NCBI GenBank assembly: GCA_023437365.1
Contig: JAEZGK010000003.1
Coordinates: 72,296 to 136,295, forward strand
DNA from: Bacillota bacterium
Lineage (GTDB): Bacteria; Bacillota; Clostridia; Lachnospirales; Lachnospiraceae
DNA length: 64,000 nucleotides
Direction of reading: 5' to 3'
Shown: in pieces, positions 8,705-16,761 of the stretch
How positions within the stretch are numbered: the first letter of the stretch is position 1
How the letters are laid out: every line of letters begins with the position of its first letter
Program-made: the position numbers and the translations under genes
The notes under the pieces: generated by a model
Database searches by the model: none
Told to the model about the DNA's origin: nothing
Seen by the model: the letters and a program-made list of their open reading frames with translations, nothing else

Positions 8705-9826
8705 ATGGAGAAAGTTGTCGTAGGCATGTCGGGAGGAGTAGACTCCTCTGTAGCGGCATACCTTTTGAAAAAACAGGGATATGATGTAATCGGTGTAACC
8801 ATGCAGATTTGGCAGGATGAGGATGTCTGTTCCATGGAGGAGAATGGTGGTTGCTGCGGTTTAAGTGCTGTAGAAGACGCCAGAAGAGTTGCCTCTGCTC
8901 TTGATATTCCGTACTATGTGATGAACTTCAAGAGGGAATTCAGGGAGAATGTAATCGATTACTTTGTAGAAGAATATCTACAGGCTAGGACGCCGAATCC
9001 CTGTATCGCCTGCAACCGATATGTGAAGTGGGAAGCACTGCTGAAAAGATCCCTGGATATCGGAGCGTCCTATATTGCTACGGGACATTATGCCGGAATT
9101 GAAAGGCTGCCGAACGGAAGATACTCCATTAAAAAGTCCGTAACCAGGGCTAAGGACCAGACCTACGCGTTGTATAACCTAACGCAACATCAGCTGGCAC
9201 ATACCTTAATGCCGGTCGGTGCATATTCAAAGGAGGAGGTCCGTGAGCTTGCCAGAGAGCTGAAGCTTCCTGTGGCGAATAAGCCCGACAGCCAGGAAAT
9301 CTGCTTTGTTCCCGATAAGGATTATGCAGGCTTTATCACCGGATACCTGCAGGAAAAGGAACGGACCAAGGATGAGCATCAGTCTGTTGAGAAGAGCTTA
9401 TATGGTTTGATGCCGGGTAATTATGTGAATACTGCCGGCGAAATACTTGGAAGACATCGCGGACTGATCCACTATACGGTAGGACAGCGGAAGGGTCTTG
9501 GGATAGCGATGGGACAACCTGTATTTGTAGTTGAGCTGCGACCTGAGACCAATGAAGTTGTACTGGGAACGGGAAATGAAGTCTTCACGGATCGATTAAC
9601 CGCCAATCACATAAATTTTATGGCAATTGAGGATCTTGACGGTGAGCTTTCCGTGGAAGCGAAAATCAGATACAGCCACCAGGGTGCCCGTTGCCTTATT
9701 AGAAGAACAGGTCAGGATGAGATTGTATGTACCTTTGAGGAACCCCAGCGTGCCATTACCCCCGGACAGGCAGTTGTTTTCTACCAGGGTGATTATGTAG
9801 TCGGCGGAGGAACCATCCTGAAGTAA
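8705..9826 (+). CDS. mnmA: tRNA-specific 2-thiouridylase MnmA
   Basis: Thiolates the wobble uridine (U34) of tRNA Glu, Gln and Lys using sulfur from a cysteine desulfurase. The PP-loop GMSGGVDSSVAAYL is near the N-terminus, the first catalytic Cys is in NPCIACNRYVK, and the second in QEICFVPDKDY. The 373-residue length is normal. The start at 8705 is used because GGAGG at 8695-8699 precedes it; the upstream in-frame start at 8642 would add unrelated residues. Its place after iscS-iscU gives it a local sulfur source. Confidence 0.95.
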   Translation: MEKVVVGMSGGVDSSVAAYLLKKQGYDVIGVTMQIWQDEDVCSMEENGGCCGLSAVEDARRVASALDIPYYVMNFKREFRENVIDYFVEEYLQARTPNPCIACNRYVKWEALLKRSLDIGASYIATGHYAGIERLPNGRYSIKKSVTRAKDQTYALYNLTQHQLAHTLMPVGAYSKEEVRELARELKLPVANKPDSQEICFVPDKDYAGFITGYLQEKERTKDEHQSVEKSLYGLMPGNYVNTAGEILGRHRGLIHYTVGQRKGLGIAMGQPVFVVELRPETNEVVLGTGNEVFTDRLTANHINFMAIEDLDGELSVEAKIRYSHQGARCLIRRTGQDEIVCTFEEPQRAITPGQAVVFYQGDYVVGGGTILK

Positions 9827-9900
9827 TGCTTCTTCCTTATAACATTAGAGGATCAGTATATTATTATAGATAGAAAACCAATTGAAAAAGCTTCTTTAAT

Positions 9901-9949
9901 AAAGGCGTATCGCAGAAAACTTTACAGTTATGTACGATACGCCTTTTAT
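9901..9949. terminator. Bidirectional terminator between mnmA and the PHP phosphatase
   Basis: AAAGGCGTATCG (9901-9912) pairs with CGATACGCCTTT (9935-9946), followed by TTATT; the mirror strand also carries a T-rich tract. It serves both convergent genes. Confidence 0.85.
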
Positions 9950-9960
9950 TTATGATTGTT

Positions 9961-10779
9961 TTACAATTTTTCGTATATCGGCACGCCATTTCGGAAGGTG
10001 GCATAATATTTGAAGCCTAAGCTCTTTAGATAGTCCGGTATCAGTTGAAAATCATAACCAAGATGTTCCGGCTTGTGTGCATCCGAACCAATGGTTATCA
10101 GCTCACCGCCAAGCTCAAGGTAGCGCTTCAGCACTGTTGCCTTCGGATGGGCATAACCCAATCCGAATTTTAAGCCTGCGGTATTGACCTCAATCCCCTT
10201 TTGGTATTCCAGGATGGTACGAAGAGCCTCATCGAGCAGCTCCTGATATTCCTCATAGAAGTAGTCTGCCTTTTTTCCGTCAGCAGTGGGAGCATAACGA
10301 ATGATATAATCCAGATGCCCATAGACATGGAAGAAATCATGCAAGCTTCTGCAATTATCAGTAATCGTCCGGAAATAATCCCTGATTCCTTCTTCTTTGG
10401 TCCGGCTTTCCCAATATTGAGGGAAGTAGGGGTCTTCATAATCCACCACATGAGTAGACCCCAGGACAAAATCAAAGGAATACTCCTTCATCAGCTTCTG
10501 AAAATATTCTGTAAGCTGGGGCTGTAATCCGAGTTCTATTCCTGTTAGCACCTCAATTTTGTTCTGATATTGTTCCTTCAGCAACTGAAGCTTTTTAACA
10601 TAGGGCTCAGGATCGAATACGAAGCGGATATCCCCTTTATGAGAATAGTCATAATCCATATGATCTGTAAAGCAAATCTTCTTTAAGCCTAGCTCGATAG
10701 CTCTTTCAATCATAACCTCCATCGGGGCTTTGGAATCCCCTGAGAAATCAGAATGTACATGATAGTCACCGATTATCAT
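9961..10779 (-). CDS. PHP-domain histidinol-phosphatase (HisK/HisJ family)
   Basis: Metal-dependent phosphatase of the PHP superfamily. The N-terminal motif DYHVHSDFSGDS and the second motif CFTDHMDYDY supply metal-binding His and Asp residues; further His are in GSTHVVDYE, VYGHLDYI and IGSDAHKPEHLG. The 272-residue length matches histidinol-phosphatases that carry out the penultimate step of histidine synthesis. No other his gene is in the window, so the substrate rests on family resemblance only. Start follows AAGGAG. It lies 38 bp downstream of rqcH on the same strand. Confidence 0.8.
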   Translation of the reverse strand: MIIGDYHVHSDFSGDSKAPMEVMIERAIELGLKKICFTDHMDYDYSHKGDIRFVFDPEPYVKKLQLLKEQYQNKIEVLTGIELGLQPQLTEYFQKLMKEYSFDFVLGSTHVVDYEDPYFPQYWESRTKEEGIRDYFRTITDNCRSLHDFFHVYGHLDYIIRYAPTADGKKADYFYEEYQELLDEALRTILEYQKGIEVNTAGLKFGLGYAHPKATVLKRYLELGGELITIGSDAHKPEHLGYDFQLIPDYLKSLGFKYYATFRNGVPIYEKL

Positions 10780-10817
10780 AAATTGCTCTCCTTATCCTGT
10801 ATTGTGTTAGTAAAGAA

Positions 10818-12590
10818 CTACTCTACCTGTATAATTCCTGAGATATCCGTGGGTGATACCAGGGAATAGTTAGTATAGTATACCACAAAGCCCGGCTTAC
10901 CTCCGGCAGGCTTTTTTACATTCTTTTTCAAGGTATAATCTATTTCTACCTTGTCTGCGCCTCTTCCTCCGGAATAGTAAGCAGCCAGTCTGGCGGCTTC
11001 TTCATAGGTGCGGTCAGGGAGTTCTGCTCCACCACATTTTACTATGACATGGGAGCCGGCAATCTTCTTGGCATGAAACCACCAATCGCCTCCCTCTGCG
11101 AACTGGAAGGTAAGCTCGTCATTCTGAAAATTATTCTTACCGACATACATATGATATCCGTCAGAGGAGATATAATGGAAAGGCTTGCTCTTCGAAGCTG
11201 TTTTTTTGGCTGCGGCCTTTTTCTCCAGTTTTTTGCTGCCGCTGGTAAAACGTCTTCTGATATAACCGTATTCTGTCAGCTCCTGCTTCAGTGCAGCCAA
11301 ATCTGCTTCCTCCAGAGCAATATCCAGAGCTGTCCGGATGGATTCGAGATGCTCCATTTCCTCCTTGGTCTCAGCCAGCTGTGTAGTGAGTGCATCATAA
11401 GTACGTTTCAACTTACTATACTTTTCGAAATACTGCTTCGCATTCTCCATCGGAGAGATGGTCGGATCTAAAGGAATGCTGATTTCGTTATTATCATAAT
11501 AATTCAGAGCCTTCAGAACCTTCGCACCGGGTTCAAGCTCATATCCGTAAGCTGTAATCAATTCACCGTATACCTTGAACTTATCCCGTTTCTCTGTATC
11601 CTGAAGCTGCTTTGATTGCAGATCATATTTTTTAGCGGCACGATCTATTGCATTGGATACGATCTTTCTCAAATCGGCTGATTTCTGACGAATTCTGGCA
11701 GCTGAGTTTTTGGAAGCATAGAAGGCTTCTAAGAGAGCAGAGATACTTTCAAAGGTCTGCACCTCATGATCCTTATAGCAGGTTAGAGGAATACTGGAGA
11801 ACTCCACCGGAACCCCGTCCCTCGATACGATATTTGGATGGAAGGCGGCACTTTTCACATCTTCAATCAGCCTTTCAAAGGTCTTGTATACATGCAATCC
11901 GATATCCTCGCTGAAGGATTCGGGATAATCTCCGGCATCAACAGTAGCCCTGCAGCAGATTTCATTGGCAATCAACGGGCTGATACCGGTCAGGCCGCTG
12001 TATAAGGCTTTTCCAATGGGCATGGATTTCTTTAATACCGAGGCTTGGAACTCTTCATAAGTGATGATTAGCGGATCGAGCTTATCCGAAGTCTGTGGGA
12101 TGAAGTAGTTCCTCCCCGGGAGTACTTCACGAACCGAACTGACAAACTGATTGATCCTTTTGATGCTGTCAAGGATGACCATGTTGTCATCACAGAAGAT
12201 AATATTGCTGTGCTTTCCCATTAATTCGAGGATCAGATATTTGATACAGAGATCACCCATTTCGTTTAAGTGCTCCAGTTTAAAGTTAACGATTCGCTCC
12301 AGGCCAGGCTGGGAAATATCAAGTATCCTGGCACCGTTGATGTGTTTGCGAAGCAGCATACAGAAATTAGGTGCCGTCATTGGACTGGGCTTTGTATTAT
12401 CAGTAAGATAAATCAAAGGAAGTCCGGCACCGGCTGAAAGCAGCAGCTTATATTGTTCCTTTTCCTGTCCTTTGATGGTGAGAATCAGCTCATCCTTCTC
12501 CGGCTGAGCTATTTTGTTAATTCTACCGTTCAGCAAGACAGAACGGAGTTCCTGTATGATATTAGCGATTACGATTCCGTCAAAAGCCAT
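10818..12590 (-). CDS. rqcH: Ribosome quality control factor RqcH (NFACT/FbpA family)
   Basis: Binds stalled 50S subunits carrying peptidyl-tRNA and recruits alanine tRNA to add C-terminal Ala tails that mark the peptide for decay. Order: NFACT-N (MAFDGIVIANIIQELRS onward), a coiled-coil middle (about 280-440, with a Lys-rich stretch near 465), and the C-terminal NFACT-R domain (FHYISSDGYHMYVGKNN). Residues 98-99 are Glu-Arg (GLERIV), where studied proteins have Asp-Arg as the tRNA-contact pair. The older name is fibronectin-binding protein. Start follows AAAGGAG. Confidence 0.92.
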   Translation of the reverse strand: MAFDGIVIANIIQELRSVLLNGRINKIAQPEKDELILTIKGQEKEQYKLLLSAGAGLPLIYLTDNTKPSPMTAPNFCMLLRKHINGARILDISQPGLERIVNFKLEHLNEMGDLCIKYLILELMGKHSNIIFCDDNMVILDSIKRINQFVSSVREVLPGRNYFIPQTSDKLDPLIITYEEFQASVLKKSMPIGKALYSGLTGISPLIANEICCRATVDAGDYPESFSEDIGLHVYKTFERLIEDVKSAAFHPNIVSRDGVPVEFSSIPLTCYKDHEVQTFESISALLEAFYASKNSAARIRQKSADLRKIVSNAIDRAAKKYDLQSKQLQDTEKRDKFKVYGELITAYGYELEPGAKVLKALNYYDNNEISIPLDPTISPMENAKQYFEKYSKLKRTYDALTTQLAETKEEMEHLESIRTALDIALEEADLAALKQELTEYGYIRRRFTSGSKKLEKKAAAKKTASKSKPFHYISSDGYHMYVGKNNFQNDELTFQFAEGGDWWFHAKKIAGSHVIVKCGGAELPDRTYEEAARLAAYYSGGRGADKVEIDYTLKKNVKKPAGGKPGFVVYYTNYSLVSPTDISGIIQVE

Positions 12591-12896
12591 GATATATAAA
12601 ATCTCCTTTGTTCCACATTTGATCTAAGGGGTGATCTGATAGGATACCGTCTGAAAAGCAGTATATTCTATGCTGTCATTCGGGGACAGGTATGATTTCC
12701 TGTTATAATCTAGAATTATAACATAAGGATAGAGAAATGAATACTTTTTTCTGGGCATAAGCGTTACAGAATTTGATCAATAAGTTATTTCAATGCGAAG
12801 GGCATAAATCTTATCATAAACCTGTTAATATAACCTAAGGATATGAGAGTTATGCAAAAATACTATATCTGAGTAAAAAAATTCGCAAAAAATCTA
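12591..12896. other. Divergent intergenic region rqcH/gdhA
   Basis: About 300 bp of AT-rich DNA without a credible ORF. TATAAT-like strings exist on the minus strand near 12705-12725, but no -35 box is convincingly spaced from them, so no rqcH promoter is called. Confidence 0.4.
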
Positions 12897-12925
12897 TTGA
12901 ATTAAAGCGGAAAAGTGGATATAAT
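12897..12925 (+). promoter_or_regulatory. gdhA promoter
   Basis: TTGAAT (12897-12902), 17-bp spacer, TATAAT (12920-12925). Transcription should start near 12932, about 10 bases before the hairpin at 12941. Confidence 0.65.
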
Positions 12926-12940
12926 GGAAAAAGCAAATTC

Positions 12941-12978
12941 AAAGACGCATTTGTTTATTTTTATGCGTCTTTTTTTTG
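12941..12978 (+). terminator. Terminator-like hairpin in the gdhA leader (possible attenuator)
   Basis: AAAGACGCAT (12941-12950) pairs with ATGCGTCTTT (12963-12972) and is followed by a run of T. It sits between the predicted gdhA start site and the gdhA ribosome site, and no upstream plus-strand gene needs it. Confidence 0.6.
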
Positions 12979-13006
12979 TATTTTAATCAAAGGAGATTAA
13001 ATTTTT

Positions 13007-14341
13007 ATGGGATACGTTGATGAGGTAATTGAACTGGTGGTTAAGAAAAACCCCGCAGAACCTGAGTTCCATCAGGCAGTTAAGGAAGTTCTGGAATCCT
13101 TAAGAACAGTGGTTGATGCGAACGAGGAGAAATTCAGAAAAGAAGCACTTCTTGAAAGACTTGTTGAGCCCGACAGACAGATTAAGTTCAGAGTTCCATG
13201 GGTAGATGACAGCGGTAAGGTACAGGTCAACACAGGCTATCGAGTTCAGTTTAATAATGCAATCGGACCTTACAAGGGTGGCTTACGTTTACATCCTTCT
13301 GTAAATATCGGTATTATTAAATTCTTAGGCTTTGAGCAGATTTTTAAGAACTCATTAACAGGACTCCCAATCGGCGGTGGCAAGGGTGGTTCTGATTTCG
13401 ACCCTAAGGGTAAGTCTGACAGAGAAGTATTAGCCTTCTGCACCAGCTTCATCACCGAGCTTTATAAATACATCGGTGCTGATGTAGACGTTCCTGCAGG
13501 TGACATCGGTACAGGCGGAAGAGAAATCGGCTATATGTACGGACAATTCAAGAAGATCAAGGGAACCTACGAAGGTGTATTGACTGGTAAGGGATTAACC
13601 TATGGCGGTTCCTTGGCAAGAACAGAAGCTACCGGCTATGGTTTATTATATTTAGTAGAAGAAATGTTAAAATGCAACGGTAAGGATATCAAGGGTAAGA
13701 TTTGTACCGTTTCCGGTTCCGGTAACGTAGCAATCTATGCTATCCAGAAAGCTCATCAGTTAGGAGCAAAATGTGTTACCTGCAGTGACAGTAACGGTTG
13801 GATTTACGATCCGGACGGCATTGATGTAGCTGCTCTTCAGCAGATTAAGGAAGTTCAGCGTGCAAGATTAACCGAATACAAGAAGTTCAGACCGAATTCT
13901 GAATACCATGAGGGTAGAGGCGTATGGACCGTGAAGTGTGATGTTGCTCTTCCCTGCGCTACCCAGAATGAGCTTCTGATCGACGATGCAAAGGCTCTTG
14001 TAGCAAACGGCTGCTTTGCAGTAGCAGAAGGTGCTAATATGCCTACAACTTTGGAAGCTACTGAATATCTGTTGGCTAACAAGGTATTATTTGCTCCCGG
14101 CAAGGCTGCAAATGCAGGTGGCGTAGCTACCTCCGCCTTAGAGATGACTCAGAACAGCGAAAGATTAAGCTGGACCTTTGATGAGGTTGATGCTAAATTA
14201 AAGCAGATCATGGTTAACATATTCCATAGTATGGATGATGCAGCGAAGAGATACAATTCTGCAGGTAATTATGTAGTAGGTGCAAACATTGCAGGCTTTG
14301 AAAAGGTTGCTACTGCTATGATGGCACAGGGTATCTGGTAA
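13007..14341 (+). CDS. gdhA: Glutamate dehydrogenase (hexameric, NADP-type)
   Basis: Interconverts 2-oxoglutarate plus ammonium and glutamate. The 444-residue length and the motifs fit the bacterial hexameric class: YKGGLRLHPSVN, the catalytic region GLPIGGGKGGSDFDPKGK, and PAGDIGTGGREIGYMYGQ. A Rossmann segment reads TVSGSGNVAIYAIQKA. Strong AAAGGAG ribosome site. Codon use looks biased toward a highly expressed gene, with many repeated Lys AAG and Gly GGT codons. Together with amt-glnK at 47.5 kb it gives a local ammonium-assimilation set. Coenzyme choice is inferred from the family. Confidence 0.95.
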   Translation: MGYVDEVIELVVKKNPAEPEFHQAVKEVLESLRTVVDANEEKFRKEALLERLVEPDRQIKFRVPWVDDSGKVQVNTGYRVQFNNAIGPYKGGLRLHPSVNIGIIKFLGFEQIFKNSLTGLPIGGGKGGSDFDPKGKSDREVLAFCTSFITELYKYIGADVDVPAGDIGTGGREIGYMYGQFKKIKGTYEGVLTGKGLTYGGSLARTEATGYGLLYLVEEMLKCNGKDIKGKICTVSGSGNVAIYAIQKAHQLGAKCVTCSDSNGWIYDPDGIDVAALQQIKEVQRARLTEYKKFRPNSEYHEGRGVWTVKCDVALPCATQNELLIDDAKALVANGCFAVAEGANMPTTLEATEYLLANKVLFAPGKAANAGGVATSALEMTQNSERLSWTFDEVDAKLKQIMVNIFHSMDDAAKRYNSAGNYVVGANIAGFEKVATAMMAQGIW

Positions 14342-14372
14342 GATATAGATTAATAATAAAATTATTAAAGGT

Positions 14373-14432
14373 AAGCTGGTATAAAATTTTCCGCCTTAGT
14401 ACGCTGGTGGAGATTTTATACCGGCTTTTTTG
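14373..14432 (+). terminator. gdhA terminator
   Basis: AAGCTGGTATAAAAT (14373-14387) pairs with ATTTTATACCGGCTT (14413-14427) with one G-U, followed by TTTTTG. Confidence 0.85.
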
Positions 14433-14493
14433 ATTCTGTTTCTCCATAATATCTACACAAACGGTTGATAGAATATAAGAAAACAGTGTGAGA

Positions 14494-14518
14494 ATAATTC
14501 TGAAAGGGCCGGAATTAT
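14494..14518 (+). promoter_or_regulatory. Inverted repeat upstream of the copper module
   Basis: ATAATTC (14494-14500) and GAATTAT (14512-14518) with an 11-bp spacer, about 90 bp before the first gene. It does not look like a CopY or CsoR box. Role unknown; a response-regulator site is possible. Confidence 0.25.
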
Positions 14519-14605
14519 CTTGAAATTTGAAACCACCAAATTTCTCTCGATAAAATCTTCACACAGAAAGAAGAGACAGTCTCACGCATAGAAGGGAGAA
14601 CACAG

Positions 14606-16132
14606 ATGTCTTCAATTAAAACAATAACACTATCGGTAAATAATATGACTTGTGTTCATTGCGAGAATATGATTGAGAAGGAATTATCTAAGGCGGATGG
14701 CGTTCTGGGGGTGGAGGCCAGCTATTCCAAGGGAAAAGTAAAAATCACCTATGAAGAAGCATTTATTCACCCGGAAGAGATGCTGCTTTTATTGGAAGAA
14801 CATGATTACCATGCTGAGATTTATAGCGGACAAGATAAAGGAAATGAGAAAATCAATCCGCAGGAAAGAAATTCTCAGGATAGAACAATAAGATTGAATC
14901 GTAAGAATTCGAATACAGAGCAGAAGAATAATAATTTGGCTAACATGACTGCAATTGTAATCATCTTATTTGCCGTATATCTGATTGCCAATCATTTTGG
15001 TGCCTTCAATATCATCAGAAATTTCCCGGTAGCAAAGGCAGGTATGGGATATGGGATGTTGCTCCTGATCGGTATTCTGACCTCAGTCCATTGCGTAGCC
15101 ATGTGCGGGGGCATCTGCCTTACCCAGACTGTATCTGCGAAGAATATCGGTACCGAGAAGGCAAATAGATTTATGACAGTTCGCCCCAGCCTTTTATATA
15201 ATCTGGGTAGAGTGATTTCTTATACAGTCATCGGAGGTATCGTTGGTGCACTCGGTTCCGTAGTCAGCTTCTCCGGACCTATGAAGGGTGCAGTACAGCT
15301 TCTGGCAGGGAGCTTTATGATCATCATGGGCTTGAACCTGCTAAATATCTTCCCTTGGCTGCGCAGACTGAATCCGAGGATGCCGAAATTCGTAGTAAAG
15401 AAATTAAATCCGTTGCGCAGTCGCAGCAACAGCCCGCTTTATATCGGTCTGCTGAACGGATTGATGCCCTGCGGACCCCTGCAGGCCATGCAGCTATATG
15501 CATTATCCACGGGAAGTCCTGTCAAGGGAGCGATCTCTATGTTCCTCTTCAGCATCGGAACTGTGCCGTTACTATTTTTATTCGGAGCACTGGGTTCCCT
15601 TCTGAATAGAAAATATACCAAAAGGATGATGACGGTCAGTGCTGTTCTGGTCGTATTCCTCGGAGTATTCATGCTCCGGAACGGCCTGGGGATTACCGGC
15701 TTTTCTGTTCCTACCATACCCATCTTTGCAGGTCAGGCCGATACTAAAGAAGAAAATATTGCGAAACTTGAGAGTGGTGTTCAGGTAGTTACCACGGGAT
15801 TGGAATCAGGAAGCTACGAACCGATTATTGTACAAAAGGGTGTCCCGGTAAAGTGGATCATTCAAGCGCAGGACGGTGATATCAACGGTTGTAACAATAG
15901 TATTATCATTCCGATGCTAAAACTTCAGAGGGACCTTGCGGTAGGTGATAATGTGATTGAATTCACGCCGGAGGAGAGCGGAACGATTCCTTTCAGCTGC
16001 TGGATGGGAATGATCCGAAGTAAGATTACAGTAGTAGATGATATAAACCGTATTGACAGTAGTACCATAGCAGACAGTAGTTCTTCTGCAGGCTTGGGTG
16101 GCGGCTTTGCAGGAGATTCCTGTTGTCAGTAA
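14606..16132 (+). CDS. HMA - TauE/SafE-type membrane protein - cupredoxin-like fusion
   Basis: A 508-residue three-part protein. An N-terminal heavy-metal-associated domain has the CxxC metal site at residues 16-19 (MTCVHCEN). After a charged linker and a first membrane segment (about 112-130) comes a six-helix TauE/SafE (UreH-like) membrane domain with Cys-rich helix starts (TSVHCVAMCGGIC, NGLMPCGPLQAMQLY). The C-terminal domain (about 385-485) resembles a cupredoxin, with NGCNNSI and FSCWMGM supplying Cys/Met ligands, and the chain ends in CC near the terminus. The inference is copper handling or export at the membrane, next to CopA. Homologues are usually named sulfite exporter TauE/SafE, which is probably misleading here. 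Confidence 0.85.
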   Translation: MSSIKTITLSVNNMTCVHCENMIEKELSKADGVLGVEASYSKGKVKITYEEAFIHPEEMLLLLEEHDYHAEIYSGQDKGNEKINPQERNSQDRTIRLNRKNSNTEQKNNNLANMTAIVIILFAVYLIANHFGAFNIIRNFPVAKAGMGYGMLLLIGILTSVHCVAMCGGICLTQTVSAKNIGTEKANRFMTVRPSLLYNLGRVISYTVIGGIVGALGSVVSFSGPMKGAVQLLAGSFMIIMGLNLLNIFPWLRRLNPRMPKFVVKKLNPLRSRSNSPLYIGLLNGLMPCGPLQAMQLYALSTGSPVKGAISMFLFSIGTVPLLFLFGALGSLLNRKYTKRMMTVSAVLVVFLGVFMLRNGLGITGFSVPTIPIFAGQADTKEENIAKLESGVQVVTTGLESGSYEPIIVQKGVPVKWIIQAQDGDINGCNNSIIIPMLKLQRDLAVGDNVIEFTPEESGTIPFSCWMGMIRSKITVVDDINRIDSSTIADSSSSAGLGGGFAGDSCCQ

Positions 16133-16219
16133 TAGGAAGGACTATGATGCAAAGTTCTAATAAACAAAATCAGCGATATCAATACTATGAAAACAGGAGA
16201 ACAGAAAGGAAAAACAATC

Positions 16220-16723
16220 ATGAATAAAAAATCCAATCATAACTCTAAAATACTTATCATCACAGCAATCCTTATGGTGGCAGCAGTTGTAGTGTTTCTG
16301 AATATCAATCCCAAAAAGGAGGCAAAGGAAGCAGCTTCCACAAAAATCACCAAGGTAACGGACAGCGATATTGTCATTCCTGTAGCCAATGTGAGCGAAA
16401 CACCTACATTTTATCCTGCGACCATCAATGGAACAGATCTGGAGGTAATTGCGGTAAAAGCTTCGGATGGTACGATAAGAACCGCATTTAACACCTGCCA
16501 GGTATGTTACAGCTCAGGAAAAGGATACTATCAGATAGAGGGCGACAAGCTGGTTTGTCAGAATTGCGGAAATGCCTTTGGCATGGATGATGTGGAAGCA
16601 ACCAAAGGCGGTTGTAATCCCGTGCCGATAACACCTGAATATAAAACAGTGGATGCTAAGACAATTACTATATCAAAGGATTTTCTTAACAAAGCCGTTG
16701 TAATCTTTCAAAACTGGAAATAA
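16220..16723 (+). CDS. Membrane-anchored DUF2318 protein (FtrD-like)
   Basis: A 167-residue protein with one N-terminal membrane segment (ILIITAILMVAAVVVFL) and an extracytoplasmic DUF2318-type domain. That domain carries the CxxC pair TCQVCYSSGKGYY, a second CxxC QNCGNAFGM (VCQNC) and a later GGCNPVPI, consistent with a bound metal or Fe-S centre. FtrD-like proteins are linked to iron/copper uptake with Ftr-type permeases. The start at 16220 follows GAAAGGA; the earlier in-frame ATG at 16187 has no ribosome site. It lies between the TauE/SafE fusion and copA, probably in one operon. Confidence 0.8.
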   Translation: MNKKSNHNSKILIITAILMVAAVVVFLNINPKKEAKEAASTKITKVTDSDIVIPVANVSETPTFYPATINGTDLEVIAVKASDGTIRTAFNTCQVCYSSGKGYYQIEGDKLVCQNCGNAFGMDDVEATKGGCNPVPITPEYKTVDAKTITISKDFLNKAVVIFQNWK

Positions 16724-16761
16724 GTCTTTACTAAAACTTTAGGAAAGGTTGAGAATATATC

